Assembly: GCF_022662475.1 (NCBI RefSeq)
Contig: NZ_JAKNQQ010000001.1
Span: 124,001-188,000, forward strand
Direction of reading: 5' to 3'
Length of the DNA stretch: 64,000 bases
From: Sphingomonas sp. TREG-RG-20F-R18-01
GTDB taxonomy: Bacteria; Pseudomonadota; Alphaproteobacteria; Sphingomonadales; Sphingomonadaceae
A model generated the notes under the pieces. The model was not told the origin of the DNA. It worked only from the letters and a program-made list of their open reading frames with translations, and did no database searches. The stretch's first letter is position 1. Every line of letters begins with the position of its first letter. The translations under genes and the position numbers were made by a program. Positions 55,783-64,000 of this stretch are shown here, in pieces.

Positions 55783-56259
55783 TCAGCTTTCGTCGCCTGT
55801 CGAGGCCGTCGCGGGCGGCGGGCAATCCCGGCGAATGCGCGGGGGTTTGCGCTTTGGCGCGGTGGTAGCGAATTCGGCGGCGGTCATGCCGCCGGATTTG
55901 TCCTTGTCCGCTTCGGTGAATTTGGCTTCGGTCTTCGCCGCCCACTCCTCGAACGACAAGGTCCCGTCGTGATTGGCGTCCAGCTTGGCGAAGGCCTTGC
56001 GCCGAGGGGCGAGATATTCCTCCCGGCCGATCGTGCCGTTGCGATCCTTATCATACCGTTCGAACCGTTTCGCCTCGCGGGACTGCTCGCTCGCCGCCGG
56101 TGCCTGATCCGGCAGCCCGTCGGCAACCGTACCCTGCTGCGTGGTCGCCATCGGTGCTGCTGGTAACGCCGCAACGGATCGCGCGTTACGGTTGAAGAGC
56201 AGGACACCCGCCGCCACCAGGGCGAGTGTCGCCAGACACCCCACGATATACCGCCACAT
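55783..56259 (-). CDS. Membrane-anchored EF-hand protein
   Basis: A 158-aa protein with one N-terminal membrane segment (IVGCLATLALVAAGVLL) and three EF-hand loops: DKDRNGTIGREE, DANHDGTLSFEE and DKDKSGGMTAAE (~70-130). It should bind calcium in the periplasm. The ligand geometry of the third loop is weaker. Target is unknown. Confidence 0.85.
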   Translation of the reverse strand: MWRYIVGCLATLALVAAGVLLFNRNARSVAALPAAPMATTQQGTVADGLPDQAPAASEQSREAKRFERYDKDRNGTIGREEYLAPRRKAFAKLDANHDGTLSFEEWAAKTEAKFTEADKDKSGGMTAAEFATTAPKRKPPRIRRDCPPPATASTGDES

Positions 56260-56320
56260 ATCCCATATCCCCCCAAGACCCCGGGTGACGGAATATCCGG
56301 TTTGGCCGCCCTGGGGAAGC

Positions 56321-57010
56321 CTATCGCCCGGTCAGGCGATGCCAGGCAAGCCGTGCGATCCGCGACGGCGACGTGCTGGAAGCGGCATTCCCGGACGGCG
56401 TCGCGACGTCCATTCTGGCGCTGAGCGCGAGCGCGCCCAGCGGTCTCGCAGGTCGGCTCCAACGCACGCGCATCGCATCGTCCAGCGCGGCGCGCGCCAG
56501 CGCTGCCGGCAACGCTGCGGTCGCCGCGTCGCGCGAATGGCGTGCGAGATCCGCCAGCGCCCAGCCCGCGCCGGCCTGGTCTAGCGGATCGCTTGCCCGT
56601 GCCCCCAAGAGCTTCCCCGCAAGATCGAACAGGCGCGTGCCGCGCTGACGGGCATAGGCGTCCAGCGAGGCATGATCCAGTCGATCGGGTTCCAGCAGGA
56701 CCTCCCAGCCATCCACCATCTCCGCCAGCGCCGCGCCCGCGACGCCGCGCGGCACGACCTCGGCGGCCAGCGCCTGCAGGATCGGCTGGGCCGGCGGCGG
56801 TGTAACGTCGAGCGCGGACAGCGCGTCATACCACCAGGTCAGCCGCATCTGCCCCACCATCGGCTCGCGCGTCGTCCGCAGGATCTGGCCGAGCGTATCG
56901 TCCAGCCCGAGCAGCGCCACCAGGGCGGGCCTTACGTCCGGCGTTACATAGGAGAGGGCAAGCGTGCGCTCCGGCCGGTCCGGATCGCTCACGCCGCGCC
57001 AGCCCGGCAC
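56321..57010 (-). CDS. Squalene/phytoene synthase-family protein
   Basis: A 229-aa helical protein (LSYVTPDVRPALVALLGLDDTLGQILRTT, GQMRLTWWYDAL, RGTRLFDLAGKLLG). The shape fits the squalene/phytoene synthase family, but the two aspartate-rich catalytic motifs are not evident, so it may be a non-catalytic or assembly-type member. The start is uncertain (GTG at 57010 or GTG at 56992). Confidence 0.7.
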   Translation of the reverse strand: MPGWRGVSDPDRPERTLALSYVTPDVRPALVALLGLDDTLGQILRTTREPMVGQMRLTWWYDALSALDVTPPPAQPILQALAAEVVPRGVAGAALAEMVDGWEVLLEPDRLDHASLDAYARQRGTRLFDLAGKLLGARASDPLDQAGAGWALADLARHSRDAATAALPAALARAALDDAMRVRWSRPARPLGALALSARMDVATPSGNAASSTSPSRIARLAWHRLTGR

Positions 57011-57115
57011 GGATGGTTAGCGCCGCTTAACCATGCTCCCTCACCCGCGATTAGCCGATCTTGCGCCATAGCATGGCGGGAGATCGATGTGACGTTAGTA
57101 AGGAACGGAAGAGGC

Positions 57116-59197
57116 ATGACCGGGCAAGCACCCAGAAATGCGGCGGCGCAGCGCGGCTTGCTGGCGTCGCTCGCCCGGGACGTGCGCGGCAATACGCTGG
57201 CCATGATGGCGATTTTCCTCATCCCGCTGACGGGGCTGGTCGGATCTGCGGTCGACATGAGCCGCCTCTATGTCGTCAAGGCCCGGTTGCAGCAAGCCTG
57301 CGATGCCGGCGCCCTGGCGGGTCGCAAGTTCATGATCGACAGCAACAGCACGACGCTCGACGCCAATGCCAACACCCAGGCGCAGGCGTTTTTCGGCAAC
57401 AATTTCAAGAAGGATACCACTTCGCCGGTCGCGCCGGGATATATGGGCACGACGGCGGTAACCTTCACGCCGGCAAAGACCGCGGATAATCAGGTTTCGG
57501 GGTCAGCCAGCGCCACGGTGCCGATGACCGTCTCCCAGATTCTCGGAACCAAGTCGGTGGTCATCAGCGTAACGTGCGAAGCCCGCTACGACGTGGCCGA
57601 CACGGATGTGATGTTCGTGCTGGACACGACCGGATCGATGGCATGCCTGCCCAGCGACACCGACTCCGCCTGCACGTCCTACGTCAGCGCCAACGCCACG
57701 ACGGCCTATACGCGCCCTGCCGACTCCGCTCTGGGCGCAAGCAACGGCACGACCGGGAGCGCCAACGACAGCGTTGCCGGATATCCTGGATCGACGGGCT
57801 ATGCGGTTCCCGAACGATCCGGATCCCGGATCGCGGCGGTCCGGTCCGCCGTCGTCAGCTTCTACACCACGATTGCGTCCAACGCCGATCCCTCGACGCA
57901 CGTCCGCTATGGCTTCGTCACCTACACGTCCACGGTCAACGCCGGAGCGGCGATCATGGACGTGAACCCGTCCTTCATGATCGGGGGCGCGGGGACGTCC
58001 GGCGCGAAAACCTGGACGTACAATTCGCGCTACATCGATCCGAACAAGACCAGCCAATATCAGGTCTCTCAATCCTCGGTATACGACTCGACGTCCCAGT
58101 CGAACTGTTCGGGTTCGGTTCGTACGCCCGCCGCCGTCACCGGGCAGCCCTACACGTTCGACACCTCCAGCCGCGCTACCGTGGTCGGCAAAGCCTGGAA
58201 CAGTGCACAGTCCGGTTCGAACAAGTGCCTGGTCACGACCACCACGTACGGCCCCTTGTGGACCTATGGTCCGACACCTCTGGACGTCAGTTCCTACCTG
58301 ACGAACACGTCGATCATCGATCCCTCGAAGCTGGATGGAACCACCAACAGCTGGGCCGGCTGCATCGAGGAACGCGACACGACGTCGGGTGTCAGCTCGT
58401 TCAACGTCAACGCCCTGCCCGGCGATCTCGACCCGGATCGGGTCCCGACGTCGGACGCGACCCGCTGGCGACCGATGTGGTCCGAAGTCGTGTACGCAAG
58501 GAATTACAATGGCGGAAGCCCGTCCCCGTTCTTCAGCACCAGCAGCGTGATGGACAGTTCCAACAACGGCGGGGACACGGACAAGACCGCATTCTACAAC
58601 AATGTGAACGGCTTCTCGTATTTCTATTATGGTAGCGGTTCCCTGCTGAAGGGCGGCCTCATCAGCTGCGGCAAGCCGGTCCGCCGGGTGTCGACGATGA
58701 CCCAGCAGGACGTCACCAATTATGTGAATGCGACGGACTTCCGCCCCGTGGGCGGCACCTATCATGATACGGGCATGATCTGGGGCGTGCGCCTGCTGTC
58801 CCCTACCGGCGTCTTCAGCGGCGATACGGCCGCCTGGCCGGGTCGACAGTCCCCCAATCGCGTCATCGTCTTCCTGACCGACGGCGACATGGCACCCTCG
58901 ACGTCGATCTACGGCATGTATGGCATCGAAGGATTGGACAAGCGCGTCACGAATGGGGACTTCGCCAACCAGAAAAACTATCACAACCAGCGTTTCCTCG
59001 CTGAATGTGCGAAGGCGAAGGCGTTGAATATCGACGTCTGGACCGTCAGCATCACGACCGACGCCACGCCCACCGCAGAGATGACGTCCTGCGCAAAGGT
59101 CCCTGGCCAGGCGCTGGTGACCGCCAGCGGTTCCGGATTGCAGACCGCCTTCCAGAACATCGCAAAGCAGGTCGCCATGCTTCGGATTTCGAAATGA
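57116..59197 (+). CDS. TadG-like pilus protein with VWA domain
   Basis: A 693-aa protein beginning at the ATG at 57116. A TadE/G-type N terminus (TLAMMAIFLIPLTGLVGSAVDMSR, residues ~28-52) is followed by a von Willebrand A domain with a MIDAS-like DTTGSM motif (VMFVLDTTGSM, ~170) and a long Ser/Thr-rich loop insertion. It is likely exported and acts in Flp/Tad pilus assembly or adhesion. Start of a three-gene overlapping cluster. Confidence 0.83.
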   Translation: MTGQAPRNAAAQRGLLASLARDVRGNTLAMMAIFLIPLTGLVGSAVDMSRLYVVKARLQQACDAGALAGRKFMIDSNSTTLDANANTQAQAFFGNNFKKDTTSPVAPGYMGTTAVTFTPAKTADNQVSGSASATVPMTVSQILGTKSVVISVTCEARYDVADTDVMFVLDTTGSMACLPSDTDSACTSYVSANATTAYTRPADSALGASNGTTGSANDSVAGYPGSTGYAVPERSGSRIAAVRSAVVSFYTTIASNADPSTHVRYGFVTYTSTVNAGAAIMDVNPSFMIGGAGTSGAKTWTYNSRYIDPNKTSQYQVSQSSVYDSTSQSNCSGSVRTPAAVTGQPYTFDTSSRATVVGKAWNSAQSGSNKCLVTTTTYGPLWTYGPTPLDVSSYLTNTSIIDPSKLDGTTNSWAGCIEERDTTSGVSSFNVNALPGDLDPDRVPTSDATRWRPMWSEVVYARNYNGGSPSPFFSTSSVMDSSNNGGDTDKTAFYNNVNGFSYFYYGSGSLLKGGLISCGKPVRRVSTMTQQDVTNYVNATDFRPVGGTYHDTGMIWGVRLLSPTGVFSGDTAAWPGRQSPNRVIVFLTDGDMAPSTSIYGMYGIEGLDKRVTNGDFANQKNYHNQRFLAECAKAKALNIDVWTVSITTDATPTAEMTSCAKVPGQALVTASGSGLQTAFQNIAKQVAMLRISK

Positions 59198-59808
59198 TGC
59201 GCCGCCCGATCGCATCGGACGTGCGCGGCGCTGCGCTGGTCGAATTCGCCTTCGTGGCGCCCGTGATGTTGCTGCTGATGATGGGTCTGTGCGACCTGAT
59301 CTACCAGGTCTATGCCAAATCCGTCCTCAACGGCGCGGTCCAGAAAGCGGGGCGCGACGCGACCATTCAGGGCGGCGCGCAGCAGACGGATACGCTCGAT
59401 GCGCGCGTCCTTACTGGTATGAGCGGGCTGTTCAGCCTGCCGACGAATTCCTGTGCGACCACTCCGGTCGCGGGAAGCTGGTGCTCCTCGCGCAAGAGCT
59501 ATGCGACCTTTTCCACCATCGGGGCCGAACCGTTCACCGACAGCAACAACGACGGGATCCGTCAGGTCGGCGAATGCTACTCGGACATCAACGGTAACAA
59601 ACAATGGGACGCAGATGCCGGGATCGCGGGCCAGGGCGGCGCGAACGACGTGACGCTGTACACGATGAGCGTCACCTACCCGCGCATCTTCCCCATCGCG
59701 GGTCTGATCGGCTGGCCGACCACCGTGACGATCACCACCACCACGCTGCTCAAGAATCAGCCTTACGCGACCCAGGCAGCCTCGTCGCCAGCGACGATCT
59801 GCACATGA
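59194..59808 (+). CDS. TadE-like pseudopilin
   Basis: A 204-aa protein overlapping the upstream stop (ATGA). The N terminus has ASDVRGAALVEFAFVAPVML, the Glu-containing TadE processing segment, then a hydrophobic helix and a Thr-rich beta tail. It is a probable minor pilin. Confidence 0.82.
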   Translation: MMRRPIASDVRGAALVEFAFVAPVMLLLMMGLCDLIYQVYAKSVLNGAVQKAGRDATIQGGAQQTDTLDARVLTGMSGLFSLPTNSCATTPVAGSWCSSRKSYATFSTIGAEPFTDSNNDGIRQVGECYSDINGNKQWDADAGIAGQGGANDVTLYTMSVTYPRIFPIAGLIGWPTTVTITTTTLLKNQPYATQAASSPATICT

Positions 59809-60515
59809 CCCGCCATGCCAACACCCTTGCACGGTTGCGCGCAGACCGCGGCGGCGTGGCGATGCTGGAGTTTGCCCTGTCCCTGCCAATTGTCCTGGCT
59901 CTCGGGCTGTACGGGATCGAGACGGCGAATCTGGCGCTGCTGAATCTCAAGATCAGCCAGATCACCCTGGCGCTGGCCGACAACGCCTCGCGCGTCGGAA
60001 CGACCAATACGCTATCGCAGCAGCAGTTGCGCGAAGTCGACATGAACGACGTCTTGCAAGCCGCACGGCTGCAGGGCGCCGGCATCAATCTCATGACCAA
60101 TGGCAGGATCACCATATCCAGCCTTGAGAACGTGCAGCAAAGTTATGACACTGCGCCGGTTCAGCGCATCCATTGGCAGCGGTGCGCCGGATTGAAGAGC
60201 GGCACGGCCTACGATTCAAGCTACGGGGCCACCAGTTCCAACGATGGCAGCGATGGAACGCAGGCAAATGACGGCATATTGGCGCCCAATGGCATGGGCG
60301 ACGCCAACGCGATGGTCAGCGCCCCCAGCGGATCGGGCGTGATGTTCGTCGAGGTCAATTATCTGTACACGCCGCTGGTCGGCTACGGCATTTTCACGCC
60401 GTCGCGCATCCATTACGTCGCGTCGTTCATCGTGCGCGATCGCCGCGTCTTCACACAGATCTACAATCCGTCGCCGACCGCGACGGCGTCGACCTGCAAC
60501 CGCTACACCGGGTGA
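59805..60515 (+). CDS. TadE-like pseudopilin
   Basis: A 236-aa protein overlapping the previous gene by four bases. RGGVAMLEFALSLPIVLAL is the TadE signature, followed by a long helix and a Ser/Asn-rich region. With the two preceding genes it forms a small pilin-like operon; the rest of a tad locus is not here. Confidence 0.82.
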   Translation: MTRHANTLARLRADRGGVAMLEFALSLPIVLALGLYGIETANLALLNLKISQITLALADNASRVGTTNTLSQQQLREVDMNDVLQAARLQGAGINLMTNGRITISSLENVQQSYDTAPVQRIHWQRCAGLKSGTAYDSSYGATSSNDGSDGTQANDGILAPNGMGDANAMVSAPSGSGVMFVEVNYLYTPLVGYGIFTPSRIHYVASFIVRDRRVFTQIYNPSPTATASTCNRYTG

Positions 60516-60551
60516 CGCCCCGAGGGGCGTACCGGGACCTCAACCCCGGTA
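60515..60551. terminator. Two hairpins between convergent genes
   Basis: ACGCCCC-GA-GGGGCGT (60515-60530) and TACCGGG / CCCGGTA with an 8-base loop (60530-60551), the second overlapping the end of pdhB. No U-run; likely still stop or pause the converging transcripts. Confidence 0.5.
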
Positions 60552-61961
60552 CGTTACCTTCTTGACCGCAGCGACGATCTTCTCGCTCGTCACCAGCATC
60601 AGCTTCTCGAGGTTCGCCGCATAGGGCATCGGCACGTCCTCGTTGGTGACGCGCAGCACCGGCGCATCGAGGTCGTCGAAGCCCTGCTCCATGCATACCG
60701 CCTGGATTTCCGAAGCGATCGAGCAGGTCGCCCAATTCTCTTCGGCGATGACGAGGCGGTTGGTCTTCTTGAGGCTCGCGAGCACCGTCTCGGTATCGAG
60801 CGGACGGAGCGTGCGCAGATCGATCACCTCGGCGTCGATCCCCTCTTCCGCCAGCTTCTCGGCCGCTTCGAGCGAAAGGCCCACGCCGATCGAATAGCTG
60901 ACGATCGTCACGTCCTTGCCCTCGCGCATGATCCGCGCCTTGCCGATCGGCAGGACGTAATCGTCGAGCTTGGGCACTTCGAACGTGCGGCCGTAGAGCA
61001 GCTCGTTCTCGAGGAACACGACCGGATCCTCGGTGCGGATCGCGGCCTTGAGCAGGCCCTTGGCGTCCGCCGCATCATAGGGCGCGATCACGATCAGGCC
61101 CGGGACGCTCGCGTACCATGCTGCGAAGTTGTGCGAATGCTGCGCACCGACGCGCGATGCCGCGCCGTTCGGACCGCGGAACACGATCGGGCAGCGCATC
61201 TGGCCACCCGACATGTAGTTGGTCTTCGCCGCCGAGTTGATGATGTGGTCGATCGCCTGCAACGCGAAGTTGAAGGTCATGAACTCGACGATCGGGCGAA
61301 GCCCGCCCATCGCCGCGCCCGCACCGACACCGGCAAAGCCATATTCGGTGATCGGCGTATCGATCACGCGCTTGTCGCCGAACTCGGCGAGCAAGCCCTG
61401 CGTGACCTTGTATGCGCCCTGGTACTGCGCAACTTCCTCGCCGATGACGAAGACGCGCTCGTCGGCGCGCATTTCCTCGGCCATCGCGTCGCGAAGTGCC
61501 TCGCGCAGCGTGATCTTGACCATCTCGGTCCCCTCGGGGATCGCGGGGTCGCTGACCTTGGCCTTCTGCTCGGCAGCGGCGTGGAGCTGCTGCGTACCGC
61601 TCTCGGCGGCCATCGGCACGTTGCTTTCGGGCGCTGGCGGTGCCTTGTCGGCGGGCTGCGCTTCCTTGGGCTGCGCGTTGGCGGAGTCGCCCGCACGCTC
61701 GCCCGACGACGGCTCTTCGCCCTCGGCGTCGAGCGTCGCGATGACGGTACCGACCTTCACATTGTCGGTGCCTTCGGCGACGAGAATCTTGCCGATCGTG
61801 CCTTCGTCGACCGCTTCGAATTCCATCGTCGCCTTGTCGGTCTCGATCTCGGCCATGATGTCGCCCGACTTGACGACGTCGCCTTCCTTGACCAGCCATT
61901 TGGCGAGCGTGCCTTCCTCCATCGTGGGGGAAAGCGCGGGCATCTTGATCTCAATCGGCAT
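60540..61961 (-). CDS. pdhB: Pyruvate dehydrogenase E1 beta with lipoyl domain
   Basis: A 473-aa subunit. Residues 1-80 are a lipoyl domain ([19 protein letters not shown]; lipoylated Lys in ETDKATMEF). A Pro/Ala-rich linker follows, then the transketolase-like E1-beta domain ([24 protein letters not shown]-like [17 protein letters not shown]). The N-terminal lipoyl domain is typical of alphaproteobacteria. With PdhA it decarboxylates pyruvate to acetyl-CoA in the PDH complex. Its ATG overlaps the pdhA stop by one base. Confidence 0.93.
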   Translation of the reverse strand: MPIEIKMPALSPTMEEGTLAKWLVKEGDVVKSGDIMAEIETDKATMEFEAVDEGTIGKILVAEGTDNVKVGTVIATLDAEGEEPSSGERAGDSANAQPKEAQPADKAPPAPESNVPMAAESGTQQLHAAAEQKAKVSDPAIPEGTEMVKITLREALRDAMAEEMRADERVFVIGEEVAQYQGAYKVTQGLLAEFGDKRVIDTPITEYGFAGVGAGAAMGGLRPIVEFMTFNFALQAIDHIINSAAKTNYMSGGQMRCPIVFRGPNGAASRVGAQHSHNFAAWYASVPGLIVIAPYDAADAKGLLKAAIRTEDPVVFLENELLYGRTFEVPKLDDYVLPIGKARIMREGKDVTIVSYSIGVGLSLEAAEKLAEEGIDAEVIDLRTLRPLDTETVLASLKKTNRLVIAEENWATCSIASEIQAVCMEQGFDDLDAPVLRVTNEDVPMPYAANLEKLMLVTSEKIVAAVKKVTYRG

Positions 61962-63004
61962 CAGTATTTTTCCACCAGAACGTCGGTATAGAGCTCGGCC
62001 GCATCGGGCTCGGGCGTCTGTTCAGCGAAATCGGCAGCTTCGTTGACGATCTTGCGGATCTCCTGCTCGACCCCCTTGAGATCGCCCTCGGGGACGCCTT
62101 GTTCCTCGAGCAGCTTCTTGACGAACTCGATCGGGTCGGACTTGTCGCGGACCGCCTGGACTTCCTCGCGGCTGCGATATTTCGCAGGGTCGGACATCGA
62201 GTGGCCGCGGTAACGATAGGTCTTCATCTCGAGGATGATCGGCCCCTTGCCCGCACGAACCCAGGCGAGTGCCTCTTCGGCGGCACCTCGGCACGCGAGC
62301 ACGTCCATGCCATCGACCTGGATGCCCGGGATGCGGAAGCTCTCTCCGCGGCGATAGAGCTGGTCCTCGGCCGATGCGCGGTTGACGCTCGTGCCCATCG
62401 CGTACTGGTTGTTTTCGATGACGTAGATGACCGGTAGCTTCCAGAGCTCGGCCATGTTGAAGCTCTCGTAGACCTGGCCCTGGTTGGCCGCACCATCGCC
62501 GAAGTAGGCGAGGCAAACGCCGCCGTCGCCCTTATACTTGTGGCTGAAGCCGAGCCCGGTGCCGAGCGAGACCTGCGCGCCGACGATGCCGTGCCCGCCG
62601 TAAAACTTATGTTCGACCGAGAACATGTGCATCGAGCCGCCCTTGCCCTTGGAGATGCCAGCGGCACGCCCCGTAAGCTCGGCCATCACGTCCTTCGGCG
62701 GGATGCCGCACAGCAGCATGTGGCCGTGGTCGCGATAGCCGGTGATGACGCTGTCGACCGGAGTCAGCGCGGACTGCAGGCCGACCGCGACCGCTTCCTG
62801 GCCGATGTAGAGATGGCAGAAGCCGCCGATCAGGCCCAGCCCGTACAACTGGCCCGCCTTTTCCTCGAAGCGGCGGATCAGCAACATCTGCTTGTAGAAT
62901 TCGATCAGCTCGTCCTTCGAAGCCGCATAAGGCGTCGGTTCATCGGGACGTTCGCGGTTGGGAACCGGCGGTTCAGCTTTACGAAGGGCGGGGGCTTTGG
63001 CCAC
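61961..63004 (-). CDS. pdhA: Pyruvate dehydrogenase E1 alpha
   Basis: A 347-aa thiamine-diphosphate-dependent subunit. [25 protein letters not shown] is the alpha-subunit opening. The ThDP motif runs from [10 protein letters not shown] to the downstream NN (ENNQYAMG). [14 protein letters not shown] is the phosphorylation-loop type segment. It forms an operon with pdhB downstream. Confidence 0.95.
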   Translation of the reverse strand: MAKAPALRKAEPPVPNRERPDEPTPYAASKDELIEFYKQMLLIRRFEEKAGQLYGLGLIGGFCHLYIGQEAVAVGLQSALTPVDSVITGYRDHGHMLLCGIPPKDVMAELTGRAAGISKGKGGSMHMFSVEHKFYGGHGIVGAQVSLGTGLGFSHKYKGDGGVCLAYFGDGAANQGQVYESFNMAELWKLPVIYVIENNQYAMGTSVNRASAEDQLYRRGESFRIPGIQVDGMDVLACRGAAEEALAWVRAGKGPIILEMKTYRYRGHSMSDPAKYRSREEVQAVRDKSDPIEFVKKLLEEQGVPEGDLKGVEQEIRKIVNEAADFAEQTPEPDAAELYTDVLVEKY

Positions 63005-63176
63005 GGACGATCAACCTCGTATCCTGGGGAATGTCGCGAGCCTATAGGCGCGTTGTTGCGCGCATATCAATCTCCCGCGTCAAATCCCTAGCGTCACCGG
63101 GACGAACAGAAGTTTCGACGGGCCAAGCAAGACGATGATTGCGGCGTGCGCGCGGCTGGGCCTAAGGCTTGGCGCG

Positions 63177-64000
63177 ATGGCAGACGCACCCCACCCGTTC
63201 CGCATTCCCAACTTCCGTGCCTATTGGGCGTCGCGCCTGTCGGGCACGGTCGCGATCACCGCGATGGCGCTGATCGTCGGCTGGCAGGTTTACGGCCTGG
63301 CGCGCGCGACCATGGGGATTCGCGAGGCGGCGTTCCTGCTCGGGATGATTGGCGCGGCACAGTTCGTGCCTTTGTTCCTGCTGACCCCGGTGGTCGGGCT
63401 GGTCGCCGACTCGGTCGACCGGCGCTGGATCGTGCGGGTGACGACGCTGGTGATGCTGCTCACCGCAGGCACGCTCGGCGTGCTGACCGCGACGCACACG
63501 CTCACCCTCCCCGCTTTGTTCACCGCGGCGGTCGTGTTCGGGATCGTCCGCGCCTTCTCCGGCCCCGCTTATTCCGCGCTCGCGCCCAACCTCGTCCCGC
63601 GCGAAAGCCTGCCGACCGCGATCGCGGTCAGTTCGATCGCGTGGCAGGTCGGGTCGATCGCGGGGCCGAGCCTCGGCGGGCTGCTGTTCGCGGTCCATCC
63701 CGATTTCGCGTACGGCGTCGTCGTCGGCCTGTTGACCGTCGCGCTGGTCGCGATGTTCCTGATCGGCCCGGTTCCCCAGCCGCCATCGCAACCCGACCAG
63801 CATCCCTTCACCCGGATCGCGCAGGGCTTCGCCTATGTCCGCCACAACCGACTGGTGCTCGCGACAATCACGCTCGACCTGTTCGCGGTGCTGCTCGCCG
63901 GGTCGACCGCTCTGCTCCCGGTGTTCGCGCGCGACATCCTCCATGTCGGCCCGCAGGGGCTTGGCATCCTCGCCGCGAGCATGGGCGCCGGCGCGACCGT
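63177..64000 (+). CDS. MFS exporter, cut by the right edge
   Basis: 274 codons of a membrane transporter, open to the window end. The opening HPFRIPNFRAYWASRLSGT, then GLVADSVDRRW (the loop 2-3 motif) and about seven hydrophobic helices are typical of MFS_3/EntS-type exporters. The ATG at 63177 is used; an in-frame ATG at 63135 is possible. Substrate is unknown. It lies divergent to pdhA. Confidence 0.85.
   Translation, partial: MADAPHPFRIPNFRAYWASRLSGTVAITAMALIVGWQVYGLARATMGIREAAFLLGMIGAAQFVPLFLLTPVVGLVADSVDRRWIVRVTTLVMLLTAGTLGVLTATHTLTLPALFTAAVVFGIVRAFSGPAYSALAPNLVPRESLPTAIAVSSIAWQVGSIAGPSLGGLLFAVHPDFAYGVVVGLLTVALVAMFLIGPVPQPPSQPDQHPFTRIAQGFAYVRHNRLVLATITLDLFAVLLAGSTALLPVFARDILHVGPQGLGILAASMGAGAT

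Noticed and set aside
57503..59215. 570-codon leftward frame opposite the TadG-like gene
   Set aside because: No domains and low-complexity Arg/Gly content; the sense strand has a clear VWA protein.

Overview
The window holds the right-hand ~42.8 kb of a temperate, lambda-type siphophage prophage (1-~42,845), followed by ~21 kb of GC-rich alphaproteobacterial chromosome. The chromosomal genes (gyrA, trmFO, an Lrp regulator, TadE-type genes, pdhA/pdhB with an N-terminal lipoyl domain on E1-beta) and their strong G/C third-position bias fit a sphingomonad such as Sphingomonas. That assignment is inferred from gene content and style, not from a search.

Prophage layout. The left end lies outside the window. 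Rightward early-type genes (2-3868) encode a dNMP kinase, a sigma-factor-like protein, a GapR/DUF2312 protein and a beta-class DNA methyltransferase. They converge at ~3870 on one long leftward late block. Read in transcription order (right to left), this block is: AlpA-type regulator, small and large terminase, a 1089-residue putative carbohydrate-active virion protein, gpW-like joiner, portal, S49 protease/scaffold, decoration protein, major capsid, connector proteins, tail terminator, tail tube, frameshifted G/GT chaperones, tape measure with an embedded lysozyme-like domain, distal tail proteins, tailspike, tail tip, holin, GH19 endolysin, spanins and a T5-A1-like metallophosphoesterase. 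Two rightward insertions break the late block: an eleven-gene run of small, 4-base-overlapping genes (16117-19826) and a membrane O-acyltransferase (32865-34019) likely to alter the host envelope. The tyrosine integrase (41498-42670) lies next to a tRNA-Ile2(CAT) gene (42845-42921) whose 3' end is the likely attachment site.

The most unusual observation is a short motif, aromatic-x-D-[LM]-L-G, at the extreme N or C terminus of seven otherwise unrelated phage proteins: an unknown partial gene, a 93-aa protein, the methyltransferase, portal, small terminase, AlpA regulator and integrase. It looks like a shared docking peptide. Other notable features are a conserved intergenic element (TATCAC boxes and TTGACA-N17-TATTCA), a decayed tRNA-Arg-like sequence, and a textbook A AAA AAG frameshift site.

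Chromosomal part (42,936-64,000). It carries a WalW-like polysaccharide deacetylase and a PAS histidine kinase, an Lrp/AsnC regulator, a periplasmic repeat protein, yaaA, an SDR enzyme, gyrA with a DUF952 gene, DUF488 and DUF4142 proteins, trmFO, an EF-hand protein, a squalene/phytoene-synthase-family protein, a three-gene TadG/TadE cluster, pdhB-pdhA, and the start of an MFS exporter cut by the right edge.
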